In this document: piece by piece, positions 18,393 through 31,300 of the stretch
Position numbering within the stretch: the stretch's first letter is position 1
How the letters are laid out: each line of letters starts with the position of its first letter
Source of the DNA: Flavobacterium sp.
GTDB lineage: Bacteria; Bacteroidota; Bacteroidia; Flavobacteriales; Flavobacteriaceae
Reading direction: 5' to 3'
Length of the DNA stretch: 64,000 bases
Assembly (NCBI RefSeq): GCF_027531705.1
Contig: NZ_JAPZSP010000018.1
Span: 1-64,000 of the forward strand
Program-made: the position numbers and the translations under genes
The notes under the pieces: generated by a model
The model's database searches: none
What the model was told of the DNA's origin: nothing
The model's input: the letters and a program-made list of their open reading frames with translations, nothing else

Positions 18393-18437
18393 TAAAAAAA
18401 AATTGGCTTACAAAACTGCAAGCCAATATATTAAAAA

Positions 18438-20384
<1,947 letters not shown>

Positions 20385-20418
20385 TTATTCTATAAAAATA
20401 TATTTATTGTATAACACG

Positions 20419-20426
20419 CAAATATA
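20419..20426 (-). promoter_or_regulatory. -7 box candidate for gyrB (TATATTTG)
   Basis: Matches TAnnTTTG on the minus strand; -33 not clear. Confidence 0.45.
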
Positions 20427-20677
20427 TAAAATAGAGAATGATTTTAAAGCGATTTTAGACGTTTTAAAGATATAAGTTATTAACATTTATCTTTGAAAAC
20501 TATTTTGTGTTTTATTTTCAAAAAAAGCAAACAAAAAACATTGTTTCAAACATACTTTGTGAAATTAAATTTGAATTGAAATTCAAGAAGATAGGAAGAA
20601 AATAGTTTTTATACAAAAAAAACGCCCACCGAAGCAAGCGTTTTAATCACAAACAATCTATAAAACAAACTAAAATA

Positions 20678-22294
20678 TTAAACACTAATTGTGGCTTTTG
20701 CAATTTCTATATCAGCTTGAACGTGAGCAGCATTTGCTCTACCACTTGGATCTTGGTTTTCTTGCCATTTTGGAATCCACTTACGAACTGTTTGAGCAGC
20801 GCTTACTTGTGGATAATATTTATGAAAAATGGTTCTGTAATAATAAGCTTCTTTAGTTGCAGGTGTGTTATAAGGAAACAATTCGGCTGCTGAATCCATT
20901 TGCTCATCGGTAACTTGCGAAGAACAGAAATCTATTAAAGTATCAATCCAACTATACCCTACTCCATCTGAAAATTGCTCTTTTTGACGCCATAAAACCT
21001 CAGTTGGCAAATAAGGATCTTCTGGTGTGTCGAATGCTTTTCTTAAAATATATTTTTCTACTCCACCATACGTTTTTGGCTGTTTTTCTTCACCTTTGAT
21101 AAGCATTGCAGCATCTAAAAAAGCTTTGTCTAAAAATGGAACACGAGCTTCTAAACCATGAGCCATCGTTGACTTATCAGCACGAAGTAAATCGGCAGTG
21201 AACAATTTTTGAACTCTTTCAATAGTTTCTTTTTGGAAATCAATAGTCGATGGAGCATTTCTGAAGTACAAATAACCTCCGAAAATTTCGTCTGCTCCTT
21301 CACCAGAAAGCACCACTTTTACACCTAAATCTGTAATCGCTTTTGATAAGAAATACATTGGCGTACTTGCTCTTACAGAAGTAACATCATATGTTTCTAG
21401 ATGCCAAATTAATTTATCTAAAATAGCAATTCCTTGTTCTATCGTAAAATGAACTTCGTGGTGTTTTGTTCCTAAAAACTCGGCAACCTTTCTTGCGGCT
21501 TTTGCATCTGGTGCATCGGCATCTAATCCTATAGAGAATGAGTGTAATTCTTTTCCTTTTTCTTTTAATAATCTAGCAGCGATAGAAGATGTTAAGGATG
21601 AATCTAATCCGCCAGAAAGTAAAACACCAATCGGCACATCACTCATTAAACGTTTGCGAGTCGCTTCGGTTAGTTTTTCTCTAATCAAAGACAAATCGAG
21701 TTCTTTATCTGCTTTTGTGAAATCTTCGTATTCAGGTTTGTAATATTTAACGAAACCTGTTGAAGGTGTATAATAATGTCCTGGAGGAAATGTTGAAAAG
21801 GTTTTGCATTGATCAGCAATAGGTTTCATTTCGGAAGCAAAATACATTCTGCCTCTTTCATCCATACCATAATATAAAGGTTTAACACCAAGTGGATCAC
21901 GACCTGCAATATAATCGTCACCATCGATTACTACAAAAGCGAAATCGCCATCAAGAATATCTACAAAATCATATCCAAATTTTTCATACAAATGAACAAT
22001 AACTTCAGAATCTGATTTGGTACGGAAAGTATGGTCTTTTAGAATTCCTTGACGAAGTTCTTGATGGTTGTATATTTCACCGTTGTGAATCATCCAAGCA
22101 GTTGATGAACCTTGAATAGGTTGTTTACCAGAATGCAAATCGATGATCGATAAACGTTCGTGACTTAAAATATGCCCGTTCTCAGTTATATGTGTATCAC
22201 TTTCATCTGGACCTCGATGCGACATCCTTTTTGAAAGTTGTTTTACTACTTCTTCGTCTTTTCCTTTTCCTATGATTGCTAAAATACCGCACAT
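20678..22294 (-). CDS. asnB: Asparagine synthase B
   Basis: MCGILAIIGKG N-terminal Cys2; LSGGLDSSL PP-loop. Confidence 0.95.
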   Translation of the reverse strand: MCGILAIIGKGKDEEVVKQLSKRMSHRGPDESDTHITENGHILSHERLSIIDLHSGKQPIQGSSTAWMIHNGEIYNHQELRQGILKDHTFRTKSDSEVIVHLYEKFGYDFVDILDGDFAFVVIDGDDYIAGRDPLGVKPLYYGMDERGRMYFASEMKPIADQCKTFSTFPPGHYYTPSTGFVKYYKPEYEDFTKADKELDLSLIREKLTEATRKRLMSDVPIGVLLSGGLDSSLTSSIAARLLKEKGKELHSFSIGLDADAPDAKAARKVAEFLGTKHHEVHFTIEQGIAILDKLIWHLETYDVTSVRASTPMYFLSKAITDLGVKVVLSGEGADEIFGGYLYFRNAPSTIDFQKETIERVQKLFTADLLRADKSTMAHGLEARVPFLDKAFLDAAMLIKGEEKQPKTYGGVEKYILRKAFDTPEDPYLPTEVLWRQKEQFSDGVGYSWIDTLIDFCSSQVTDEQMDSAAELFPYNTPATKEAYYYRTIFHKYYPQVSAAQTVRKWIPKWQENQDPSGRANAAHVQADIEIAKATISV

Positions 22295-22579
22295 GATCTT
22301 TTCGTTTTATTTATTTGATGAAGCAAAATTGAAGTATTACATCTATAATTAAAACTAAAAACAACTATTTGATTACATTTTAAAACAATAAAACCATTTA
22401 TAACTTATAAATGAAACTAAAATAATAAAAAAAAAGCATTCAAAGAATAATTTGAAATTAAGCGAGTTTCAACAATTAACTGTATTATTTATTTATTAAA
22501 GTAATTCTATCAGATAAAAAAATAATACATTTGCTGGATAGTATCTACTTATCAAATAATTTAGACATCAACAAGCATT

Positions 22580-24442
22580 ATGTGTGGTATCTCTGGCTTT
22601 AGTGTAAAAAACTTCAATGAAAATCAGAAGAAGTTTTTAATTGAAAATTTTAAAAAGTTACAAGTTCATAGAGGTCCAGATTTTAATGACGAGTGGAATG
22701 ATGAACAAAATTACTTTTTTCACCATAGACTAGCCCTTATTGACGAATCGGCTAACGGGAATCAACCCTTTTATAATGAAGATTATGTTTTATGTTACAA
22801 TGGTGAAATTTATAATTTTTTACAATTAAAACAATCTTTACCAAATGTTGAATTTGTTTCTAAATCTGATACCGAAGTTTTGTTTTATTACCTAATTAAT
22901 TTTGGTATTGAGAAAACTCTTCAAGACATAAAAGGAATGTTTGCTTTCTCATTCTACTCTAAGAAAAAAAGAGAGATTATATTAGCAAGAGATAGATATG
23001 GTATAAAACCATTATACTTTGTAAATAATCAAACAATTTTTGCTTTTGCCTCTGAAGTAAGAACTTTAGCTAAGGCATTACAACTAAAACCAGATTCATA
23101 TAAAACTATAATGTCATTAAATAGTACTGCTGAAGGTAGTACAACGTATACTCTATTTAATGATATTGAAAATATAAATCCAGGAACTTACGTTAAAATA
23201 TCTGAAAACTTTACTGTAACTAAACATCAGTATTATAGATTATCTGATGATGTTGACGAAAAGATTTTTAATGAATTAAGCAGAAAATCAAAAAATCAAA
23301 TTCTTTCTGATTTTGAAGATTTGGTAAGCAGCTCTGTAAAAGAAATGCTAGTAAGTGATTCACCAATGGGATCATTTGTAAGTGGAGGAATTGACTCGTC
23401 TATAATTACAGCTATAGCCAAAAAGTTTTCTCCTAATCTAAGTCTTTTCACTGCTGATATCATTGGTAAACACTCTGAATATGAAGATGCAAAATTGTTG
23501 GCAACCTATTTAAATTTAAATTTAAAAAAAGTCAATTTTGACCAATCAGATTTTCTGAAATATTGGATTCAAGCAACCGAACATAATGCAGCTCCAATAG
23601 TATATTTTACAAATGCATTACCTATTTCAAGGGTAGCCAATTTAGCAAGAGAAAATAATATAAAAGCAATTCTATCGGGTGAAGGTTCTGATGAAATCTT
23701 TTTAGGCTATTCAAAATTAATGGCTCAACGATATAAATCAAAATTATTGTTACCCGAAAAAATTGTAAAAAGTATTTACAAGCTATATCCAGCTTTAAAC
23801 AATTACTTATTTCCTTCAGAATATTCAAATTTAGATAGTTTTAACATTAGACTTGCAAATGGTTTTAAAAGTGAAATGCTCTATGCTGATGGGAAAGAAC
23901 TATTTAGTCATACTCCAAAATCTCAACAAAAATATTACATCGATTCATATGAAATGATGCAAAAACATTTGCATGCATTATTATATAGAAATGACAGAAT
24001 GGGCATGATATCATCAATAGAAGTGAGATTCCCTTTTTTGCATGAAGATGTTATTAAGTTTGCAATAAATCTTCCTTTAGAATATAAAACAAGATGGACA
24101 ACTAAACTTCACAACAAGAAACATCCCTTTATTACAGATAAATGGATTGTTAGAGAAATTTCAAAAAAATATTTGCCACATGATTTGGTTTCGAAAAAGA
24201 AAAATGGCTTGCCAATTGATGGCTTAAACAATCTTAAATTTAAAAAGGATTTTTTTAAAAATGGCTATATTGCTGAAAATTTGAAACTTGACGATACGGC
24301 ATTAAATTATTTGATTGAAAATGAAAACCCATATTTCATTGGCAAATTAGCATCAGTAGAATTATTTGGTATGAATTATCATTACGATGTTTCCAATGAG
24401 GAAATGCAAACCAAAATAAATAACTTCTGTTCGTATAAATAA
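22580..24442 (+). CDS. Asparagine synthase (glutamine-hydrolyzing) family, second divergent paralog
   Basis: MCGISGFSVKN; VSGGIDSSI; GEGSDEIFLGY. Confidence 0.92.
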   Translation: MCGISGFSVKNFNENQKKFLIENFKKLQVHRGPDFNDEWNDEQNYFFHHRLALIDESANGNQPFYNEDYVLCYNGEIYNFLQLKQSLPNVEFVSKSDTEVLFYYLINFGIEKTLQDIKGMFAFSFYSKKKREIILARDRYGIKPLYFVNNQTIFAFASEVRTLAKALQLKPDSYKTIMSLNSTAEGSTTYTLFNDIENINPGTYVKISENFTVTKHQYYRLSDDVDEKIFNELSRKSKNQILSDFEDLVSSSVKEMLVSDSPMGSFVSGGIDSSIITAIAKKFSPNLSLFTADIIGKHSEYEDAKLLATYLNLNLKKVNFDQSDFLKYWIQATEHNAAPIVYFTNALPISRVANLARENNIKAILSGEGSDEIFLGYSKLMAQRYKSKLLLPEKIVKSIYKLYPALNNYLFPSEYSNLDSFNIRLANGFKSEMLYADGKELFSHTPKSQQKYYIDSYEMMQKHLHALLYRNDRMGMISSIEVRFPFLHEDVIKFAINLPLEYKTRWTTKLHNKKHPFITDKWIVREISKKYLPHDLVSKKKNGLPIDGLNNLKFKKDFFKNGYIAENLKLDDTALNYLIENENPYFIGKLASVELFGMNYHYDVSNEEMQTKINNFCSYK

Positions 24443-24448
24443 TACAAA

Positions 24449-24898
24449 CTATTGAACCTCTAAAATAGTATAATTTGTTCCATTAACTTGAAAAGAAAAG
24501 CCTGAACTATTTCCGAGTAACTGAATTCCGAGTGGAGATTGAGGCGAGATTCCGAAAACGGATTTATTATCTACAGTTATTTTGGGCAAAGCGGTTGCTA
24601 CATAAACCGTCAGATTATTGGTAACCACCAAACTTCCTAGTGCTACTTTTGTATGAAATTGAGTTGGATCAATTTTATCGAGAATGGATTTTTGGTCGAG
24701 ATATTCCTGAATTTTATGGTTGAGTTTTTCTTGTTCAAGATGCATCATGGATAAAGCTGTTTCGTGTTTGTCGCCAGCTGAACCTTTTGCATCGTTCTTA
24801 GAATCTTCGGTTAAGGCAGCAATCATATCTTTGAAAATATCGATTTTGTCTTGAACCATTGTTGCGTATTGGTTATGAATTTGTTGTTTTGAAATCAT
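24449..24898 (-). CDS. GreA/GreB-like small protein
   Basis: N-terminal coiled coil and C-terminal FKBP-like half (ISPQSPLGIQLLGNSSGFSFQVNGTNYTI). Confidence 0.6.
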   Translation of the reverse strand: MISKQQIHNQYATMVQDKIDIFKDMIAALTEDSKNDAKGSAGDKHETALSMMHLEQEKLNHKIQEYLDQKSILDKIDPTQFHTKVALGSLVVTNNLTVYVATALPKITVDNKSVFGISPQSPLGIQLLGNSSGFSFQVNGTNYTILEVQ

Positions 24899-24911
24899 AG
24901 TGTTTACTGAT

Positions 24912-24997
24912 GCGTTAGGGATTGCAATGAAAATCCTTTTTATTTTTTCTTTAAAAATGAAAAGATTGTAATGGAAAGCCCGACCGTAGGGAACGCC
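24912..24997. ncRNA. Structured flavobacterial-type intergenic element
   Basis: GCGTT/AACGC outer arms, AGGG/CCC, inner CTTTTTATTTTT...AAAAATGAAAAG hairpin. Confidence 0.45.
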
Positions 24998-25089
24998 AAA
25001 AAAATTAGTATTATTATATTTTTATGCAAATTACCACAATTTTTTATGTAATTTGTAACATAAACCAACTTTTGGTTACTAATCATAAC

Positions 25090-25584
25090 ATGAGCGCCAA
25101 TTTAGAACAATCTTTTGTACAGCAACTGCGTGAGAATCAGAATATAATTCACAAGATTTGTAAGTTATATACTTCTGATGCTGACTCGCATAAAGATTTG
25201 TTTCAGGAAATTACGATTCAGTTATGGAAAGCATTTCCGAAGTTTAGAGGTGAAGCCAAATTTTCTACTTGGTCTTATCGAGTTGCCTTAAATACAGCTA
25301 TTACTTTATACAGAAAAAGCACTCGAAGCATTCAGACAACTTCTTCAGAAAAGTTTAATTTTTTTATAAGTCAGGAAGAATACAATACTGAGGAAGAAGA
25401 ACAATTAAAATTGATGTACAAAGCGGTTCATCAGCTAAATGATATTGAAAAAGCATTGGTTTTCATGTATTTAGAAGATAAAGATTATACCGAAATAGCC
25501 ACTACTTTGGGAATTTCTGAAGTAAATGCACGTGTAAAAATGAATAGAATAAAAGGAAAATTAAAAAAAATATTAAATCCGTAG
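25090..25584 (+). CDS. RNA polymerase sigma factor (ECF/sigma-70 family)
   Basis: DLFQEITIQLWKAFPKFRGEAKFSTWSYRVALNTAI; C-terminal HTH. ORF track starts at 25024. Confidence 0.88.
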   Translation: MSANLEQSFVQQLRENQNIIHKICKLYTSDADSHKDLFQEITIQLWKAFPKFRGEAKFSTWSYRVALNTAITLYRKSTRSIQTTSSEKFNFFISQEEYNTEEEEQLKLMYKAVHQLNDIEKALVFMYLEDKDYTEIATTLGISEVNARVKMNRIKGKLKKILNP

Positions 25585-25590
25585 AGAAAA

Positions 25591-26211
25591 ATGGAAGAGT
25601 TGGATTTACTAAAAAAAGATTGGAAAAAGAGTGAGAATTCTTTTGAACAATTGTCGGAAAAAGACATTTACAACATGATTCACCAAAAGTCATCATCGGT
25701 TGTAAAATGGATATTGATTATAAGTTTGATTGAATTATCAATTGGGATTTTATTGAATTTTTTGTCTCTTGACATTGATTTTTTTAATAAAATTGATGCT
25801 AATGGTTTTTCAGGTTATTTAGAAGCTTTGACAATTGTAAATTATGCTGTTATATTGTTTTTTGTTTATAAATTTTTCAAAAATTATAAAACCATTTCAT
25901 CTACAGATTCTACAAAAAAATTGATGGATGATATTATTTCAACAAGAAAAACAGTTCAATACTATATTTGGTACAACTTAATTATGATTGCTGTTTCGGC
26001 TTTATTTGGTTCGTATGTTGCTTTATCGATTACAGAAAAAACAAAACATATAGCATTAGACTCATCGTTCATGGTTATCTTTTGCTTTGCATGTATATTG
26101 ATTGTTGGAGTTTTGGTATTTTTATTTTGGTTGCTTTATAGATTACTATATGGTAGATTACTGAAAAAACTATTTAACAATTACAACGAACTGAAAAAAA
26201 TAGATTTATAA
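25591..26211 (+). CDS. Membrane protein, putative anti-sigma partner
   Basis: Starts 6 nt after the sigma factor stop; MEELDLLKKDWKK N-terminus plus TM helices. Confidence 0.65.
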   Translation: MEELDLLKKDWKKSENSFEQLSEKDIYNMIHQKSSSVVKWILIISLIELSIGILLNFLSLDIDFFNKIDANGFSGYLEALTIVNYAVILFFVYKFFKNYKTISSTDSTKKLMDDIISTRKTVQYYIWYNLIMIAVSALFGSYVALSITEKTKHIALDSSFMVIFCFACILIVGVLVFLFWLLYRLLYGRLLKKLFNNYNELKKIDL

Positions 26212-26244
26212 AAAAAGGCTTCCTGAAATTTGGAAGCCTTTTTT
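26211..26244. terminator. Bidirectional terminator
   Basis: AAAAAAGGCTTCC-TGAAATTT-GGAAGCCTTTTTT. Confidence 0.8.
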
Positions 26245-26265
26245 AGTTTATCTTTAAATTGAAAA

Positions 26266-27273
26266 TTACCATTTTATAATAGCACTAGCCCAAGTAAAAC
26301 CACTACCAAAAGCTGCTAGAACAACAGTATCACCAGATTTGATTTTGCCTTGTTCCCAAGCATCAGTTAAAGCAATTGGAATTGAAGCAGCTGTTGTATT
26401 TCCGTATTTTTGAATGTTGTTAAAAACTTGATCATCTGTCAAACCAAATTTCTTTTGAATAAACTGCGAAATTCTCAAATTGGCTTGATGCGGAATCAAC
26501 ATATCAATATCAGAAACTTGCAAATTATTGGCTTGTAAACCTTCGTTAATGACTTCGCTAAAACGAACAACTGCATTTTTGAACACAAATTGCCCATTCA
26601 TGTGTGGAAAATAACTTTCGTCGTCAGGATTGTTTTCTGCAAGAATGTCGGTTACCCAACGTCCGCCCATTCCTGGAGCTAAAACAGCTAATTCTTTGGC
26701 ATGTTCACCTTCAGAATGCAAATGTGTTGAAAGAACTCCTTTGGTCAAATCCTCTTCTCTTGTTAAAACGGCTGCTCCTGCTCCATCACCAAAAATTACT
26801 GAAACGCTACGACCTCTATCGGTCATGTCTAGACCTAACGATTGCACTTCAGAACCAACAATTAAAATGTTTTTATACATTCCAGTTTTGATGTATTGAT
26901 CTGCAATTGAAAGCGCATATACAAATCCAGAACATTGGTTTCTAATGTCAAGTGCACCAATAGTTCTCATTCCGAGTTGTTGTTGTAAAGCTACACCTGG
27001 ACCAGGAAAATAATAGTCGGGCGAAATAGTTGCAAAAACTATAAAATCAATATCATTGCTAGTCAAACCTGAACGTTCAATGGCAATTTTGGCAGCTTTA
27101 ACACCCATTGAAGTTGTAGTATCTTGCCCTTTTATAATATGACGACGTTCCTGAATTCCAGTTCGTTCCTGAATCCACTCGTCGTTGGTATCCATTATTT
27201 TTGATAAATCGTCGTTGGTAACTATATTTTCTGGCACATAAAACCCTAGTCCAGCTATTTTTGAATTGTACAT
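26266..27273 (-). CDS. fabH: 3-oxoacyl-ACP synthase III
   Basis: DIRNQCSGFVYAL, PHQANLRI, GNTTAASIP motifs. Confidence 0.93.
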   Translation of the reverse strand: MYNSKIAGLGFYVPENIVTNDDLSKIMDTNDEWIQERTGIQERRHIIKGQDTTTSMGVKAAKIAIERSGLTSNDIDFIVFATISPDYYFPGPGVALQQQLGMRTIGALDIRNQCSGFVYALSIADQYIKTGMYKNILIVGSEVQSLGLDMTDRGRSVSVIFGDGAGAAVLTREEDLTKGVLSTHLHSEGEHAKELAVLAPGMGGRWVTDILAENNPDDESYFPHMNGQFVFKNAVVRFSEVINEGLQANNLQVSDIDMLIPHQANLRISQFIQKKFGLTDDQVFNNIQKYGNTTAASIPIALTDAWEQGKIKSGDTVVLAAFGSGFTWASAIIKW

Positions 27274-27294
27274 AAATTTATATTTTAAATAAAA

Positions 27295-28239
27295 TTAGTG
27301 ATTTTGATTTAGTATATCATCAATTACTTCTAAAAAAATTATTGTGTTTTTTTCAATTTCGCAATTTGAATTAAAAAAAAATGTGGAATTATCTGATTTT
27401 GATTCAATTAAAAAATGACTTCCTCTATAATATGAATTTTGAATTTTTACTTTCAAATTTGATTTTTGAACCATTTGAAATTGATTTGGATAGACAAATT
27501 TTGTTTTACCATCTATTGAAATTTCATTAACATCTCCAAAAAGTGAGGCTGTGTATTTAGATTTAGGATTGTTGTAAATAGAATTTGGATTACCTTTTTC
27601 TATAATTTCTCCATTTTTCATTACTAAAACCTCATCGGCAAAAGACAATACGTCAGTACTATCATGAGTTGCAATTAGCGTTGTAATTTCTTTTTCTTTC
27701 AGGTAAGAAAACAATTTTCTTCGCAAACTATTTTTTCTAAAATTGTCAATATGACTGAAAGGTTCGTCAAGCAATAAAACTTCAGGTTCTAGTGCTAAAA
27801 CTCTAGCAATTGCAACTCTTTGCATTTGTCCACCGCTAAGATTTTTAGCTTTAACTGAAGCATATTCGGTCATTTCTACAACATCCAAAAGTTCATCAAT
27901 TCTAGCTTTTTTGATTTCAGGATAAATATTAGAAAGATACTTTCCAACGTTTTCAGCAACAGTTATGTAGGGCATTAAATCAAAATCTTGTGCTAAATAT
28001 TTCATAAAATCCATTCCAGGAATCAGGTTGAATTTAGGCCCAAGAACTTCTATTTTATTCCAAAAAATTTTCCCTTCATCTAAATCATACAACCCATAAA
28101 TTAGTTTGAGCAATGTACTTTTCCCACAACCACTTTCACCAATAATAGCGATAGTATTTGCTTTTGAAAGTAAAAAATTCACATTCTTAATAGCAATGTT
28201 TTTATTATAAGAAAAGGAAATATTGTTGACTTGAAGCAT
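27295..28239 (-). CDS. ABC transporter ATP-binding protein
   Basis: GESGCGKST; LSGGQMQRVAIARVL; LLLDEPF. Confidence 0.92.
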   Translation of the reverse strand: MLQVNNISFSYNKNIAIKNVNFLLSKANTIAIIGESGCGKSTLLKLIYGLYDLDEGKIFWNKIEVLGPKFNLIPGMDFMKYLAQDFDLMPYITVAENVGKYLSNIYPEIKKARIDELLDVVEMTEYASVKAKNLSGGQMQRVAIARVLALEPEVLLLDEPFSHIDNFRKNSLRRKLFSYLKEKEITTLIATHDSTDVLSFADEVLVMKNGEIIEKGNPNSIYNNPKSKYTASLFGDVNEISIDGKTKFVYPNQFQMVQKSNLKVKIQNSYYRGSHFLIESKSDNSTFFFNSNCEIEKNTIIFLEVIDDILNQNH

Positions 28240-28389
28240 GTTTTGACTTAAAAAAAGAAGCTTTCAAAGATACAAAAGCTATTTTGAATTAACTATTTTG
28301 TTATTTGACTATTAAAAAATAGTTGTTTAACTGATTTTTATATTGATAAAAATACTAATTTTGTTAGATAACCGATAATTTATTCAATC

Positions 28390-31300
28390 ATGAGAACCAA
28401 CTACTTACTAACAACTTTACTAGTATTCTTTTTTCAGTTGTCAATTGCTCAAGTAGGAATTGGAACAACATTGCCTGATCCTTCATCTGAACTTGATGTA
28501 TCATCTCCGCTTAATGATAAAGGTGTTTTAATACCAAGGATGACACAAGCTCAACGAAATCTTATTGCTACACCAGCAACAAGTTTATTGATTTATCAAA
28601 CAGATAATACACCAGGATTTTATTATTACAATGGTACAGTTTGGGTCGGTATAACCGCCGGTGCATCTACAGATTGGACTTTATTGGGAAATGCTGGAAC
28701 TGCACCAGCTACAAACTTTTTTGGAACAACCGACAATAATGATATTGTTTTCAGACGAAATAATATTCGTGCAGGGTTTATTGGAAACCCTAATACATCA
28801 ACAGGAAACCGAAATACTTCGTTTGGGGCAAATACATTATTAACTCCATCTGCCACTGGAATTAGAAATGTAGCTATTGGTACAAATGTATTAACAACAA
28901 GTTCAACTGGTAATCTGAATGTAGCAATTGGAGAATCAAGTATGTTTTCAAATACTACAGGTAATAACAATACTGCTGTTGGAGCTGGCTCACTATTTTC
29001 TAGTCTATTAGGAGTAGCAAATACTGCAATAGGAAGGCAAGCCCTAACTGCATTGAATGGCATTTCTGGATCACAAGGCTCAAACAATACTGCTGTTGGT
29101 TATGAAGCGATAAGAAATAGCCAAACTGGTCAACAAAATACTGCAGTTGGTAGAGAAGCTTTACGAAATAATTTAGTTGGAGACAGTAATGTTGCTATTG
29201 GTTATCAATCTGGTAAGGATAATACAGGTTCAAAAAATATAACAATTGGTTCAGGTTCCGAAGTTCCTGTCTTAGCCAACAGCGACCAATTATCTATTGG
29301 AAATGTTATTTATGGAACCACAATGACCTCAACTGCTGCTGGTAAAATCGGGATTGGTGAGAGTAATCCAAATGCAAAATTGCAAATAACATCTTCAAGT
29401 CAAGCTTCTCCTGCAATAACTGATGGTGTTATAATTCCAAAAGTTGATAATTTAGCAGCCACACCAACAGCAGCTCAAGAAGGAATGCTTGTATATTTAA
29501 ACGCTATTTCGGGAACAAATCAACCTGGCTTTTACTACTGGGACAATGATATTCCTAGTTGGGTTGGTCTAAACTCAACTGTAAATGGTGACCATGATTG
29601 GTACAAAGTAGGAACAACAACTGCACCAACTGCAATAACAGATGATATGTTTCATACAGGAAAAGTAGCAATTGGAAAAATTACAGCTAGCTCTACTTTA
29701 GATGTTGAAACAGTTGATGATTATGAAGGTATAAAAAACTCAACAAATAAAATTGGTGGCAGTGCTTTTATAGATGCTATTGGTATAAACAATACGATTG
29801 ATGCTCAATTCAGCAGAAGATTAGGTATACAAAATAATCTAAACGGTTCTGTTGGAAATACAAGTAATAAAATAGGTGTTCAAAATAATATTAGCAATGA
29901 CGGAAATGAAAAAATAGGCGTTCAAAATAATATTACTACTAGTGTAACATCAACAACAACTACACACAAAGGAGTATTTAATTCGATAATAAATAGTAAC
30001 AACACATCAGGAGCCTCTGTCTATGGTGTAGAAAATTTTATTAATAATAATAGTATTAATGGTCCTTCTTTTGGTTCTTACAATGCTGTTACCTCTGGAG
30101 CTACAGCTGGTACTGGTGGAAATTATGGTGTGTTTAATACAATAAGTGGTTATAAACTTGGTGGCAAATTTGGAGTACAGAATACTGTCACATCAGACGT
30201 TGAAGATAGTTTATACGGAGTTTATAATTTGATTACATCATCAGCTACAGATGGGAATCCATTAACAAATGGAAATACAACAGGGGTAGAAAACTCAATA
30301 ACATTAAATAATGATGCAATTACTAGTGGAAATTATAACTATATAAATGGGACTGGTCATGGAAATGTTAATGGTGTATTTTCTTCAATTGCAAACTCAG
30401 GTAATGGTGACCATATTGGAATACTAAGCATACTAAATGGTAGTGGAACAGGAAAAAAATATGGGACTTCAACAACAATAAACACAACTGCAGGAGGAAC
30501 TCATTATGGAGTCTATTCAGAAGTTTTAAAAGCTGGAGCAACAAATTTTGCAGGTTACTTTTTAGGGAATGTTGGTATTGGGACAACAAATTTAAATACA
30601 TATACTTTACCAGCTTCAAGAGCAACATCTGCAGGGCAAATCATGCAGAGTAATGCAACTGGTGTTGTAACTTGGCAAACACCAGCAGCTGCATTAAACA
30701 GTTCGGTTTGGCTAACATCAGGTAATACATCAGTTGCGGCAGATTTTTTAGGAACGAATAATGCATTTCCATTAAGATTTGTAACATCTGGAACTGAAAG
30801 AATGAGGATTGTTCCGACGGGTGAAGTAGTAATTGGCAGTACAACAATTGTGACAGGAGATCGATTTAGCTCCTACACTACAGGTTCTCAAATATCAGTT
30901 CATGGTTATTCAACTCTAACTGGTAGAGGTGTGCAAGGAGAAAATACTGGAACAGGAATAGCCGTTTATGGAATTAATTCTGGAACTGGTAGAGGTGTTG
31001 AAGGTGATAGTGCTGGTGTTGGTATTGGTGTTATTGGATTTAACACTGGAGCTGGTGTCGGTGTACAAGGTCAAAATTCTTCAACTGGCGTTGGTGTATT
31101 TGGTTCAAGCACAGGAACTGGTGCTGGTGTGCAAGGTCAAAATAATACTTCTGGTGGAACAGCAATAGCTGGTATTAACAATGCTCCTTCTGGAACAGGA
31201 TCAGGTAATGGTATATTTGGACGAACTTCACAAAGAGATGGAATTGGCGTTTATGGATATAATAGTAATACAACAGGTGGAACCTCATTTGGATATGGCT

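Noticed and set aside
24449-24898. Possible annotation as 3-oxoacyl-ACP synthase
   Set aside because: Sequence looks like a coiled-coil plus GreA/GreB C-terminal-type fold; no ketosynthase motifs.
26604-26899. Plus-strand ORFs inside fabH
   Set aside because: Antisense shadows of a clear core gene; no coherent protein features.
28626-29087. Minus-strand 153-aa ORF inside the repeat protein gene
   Set aside because: Antisense of repetitive codons; the plus-strand protein explains the region.
30368-30847. Leu-rich minus-strand ORFs in the repeat gene
   Set aside because: Low-complexity antisense artefacts.
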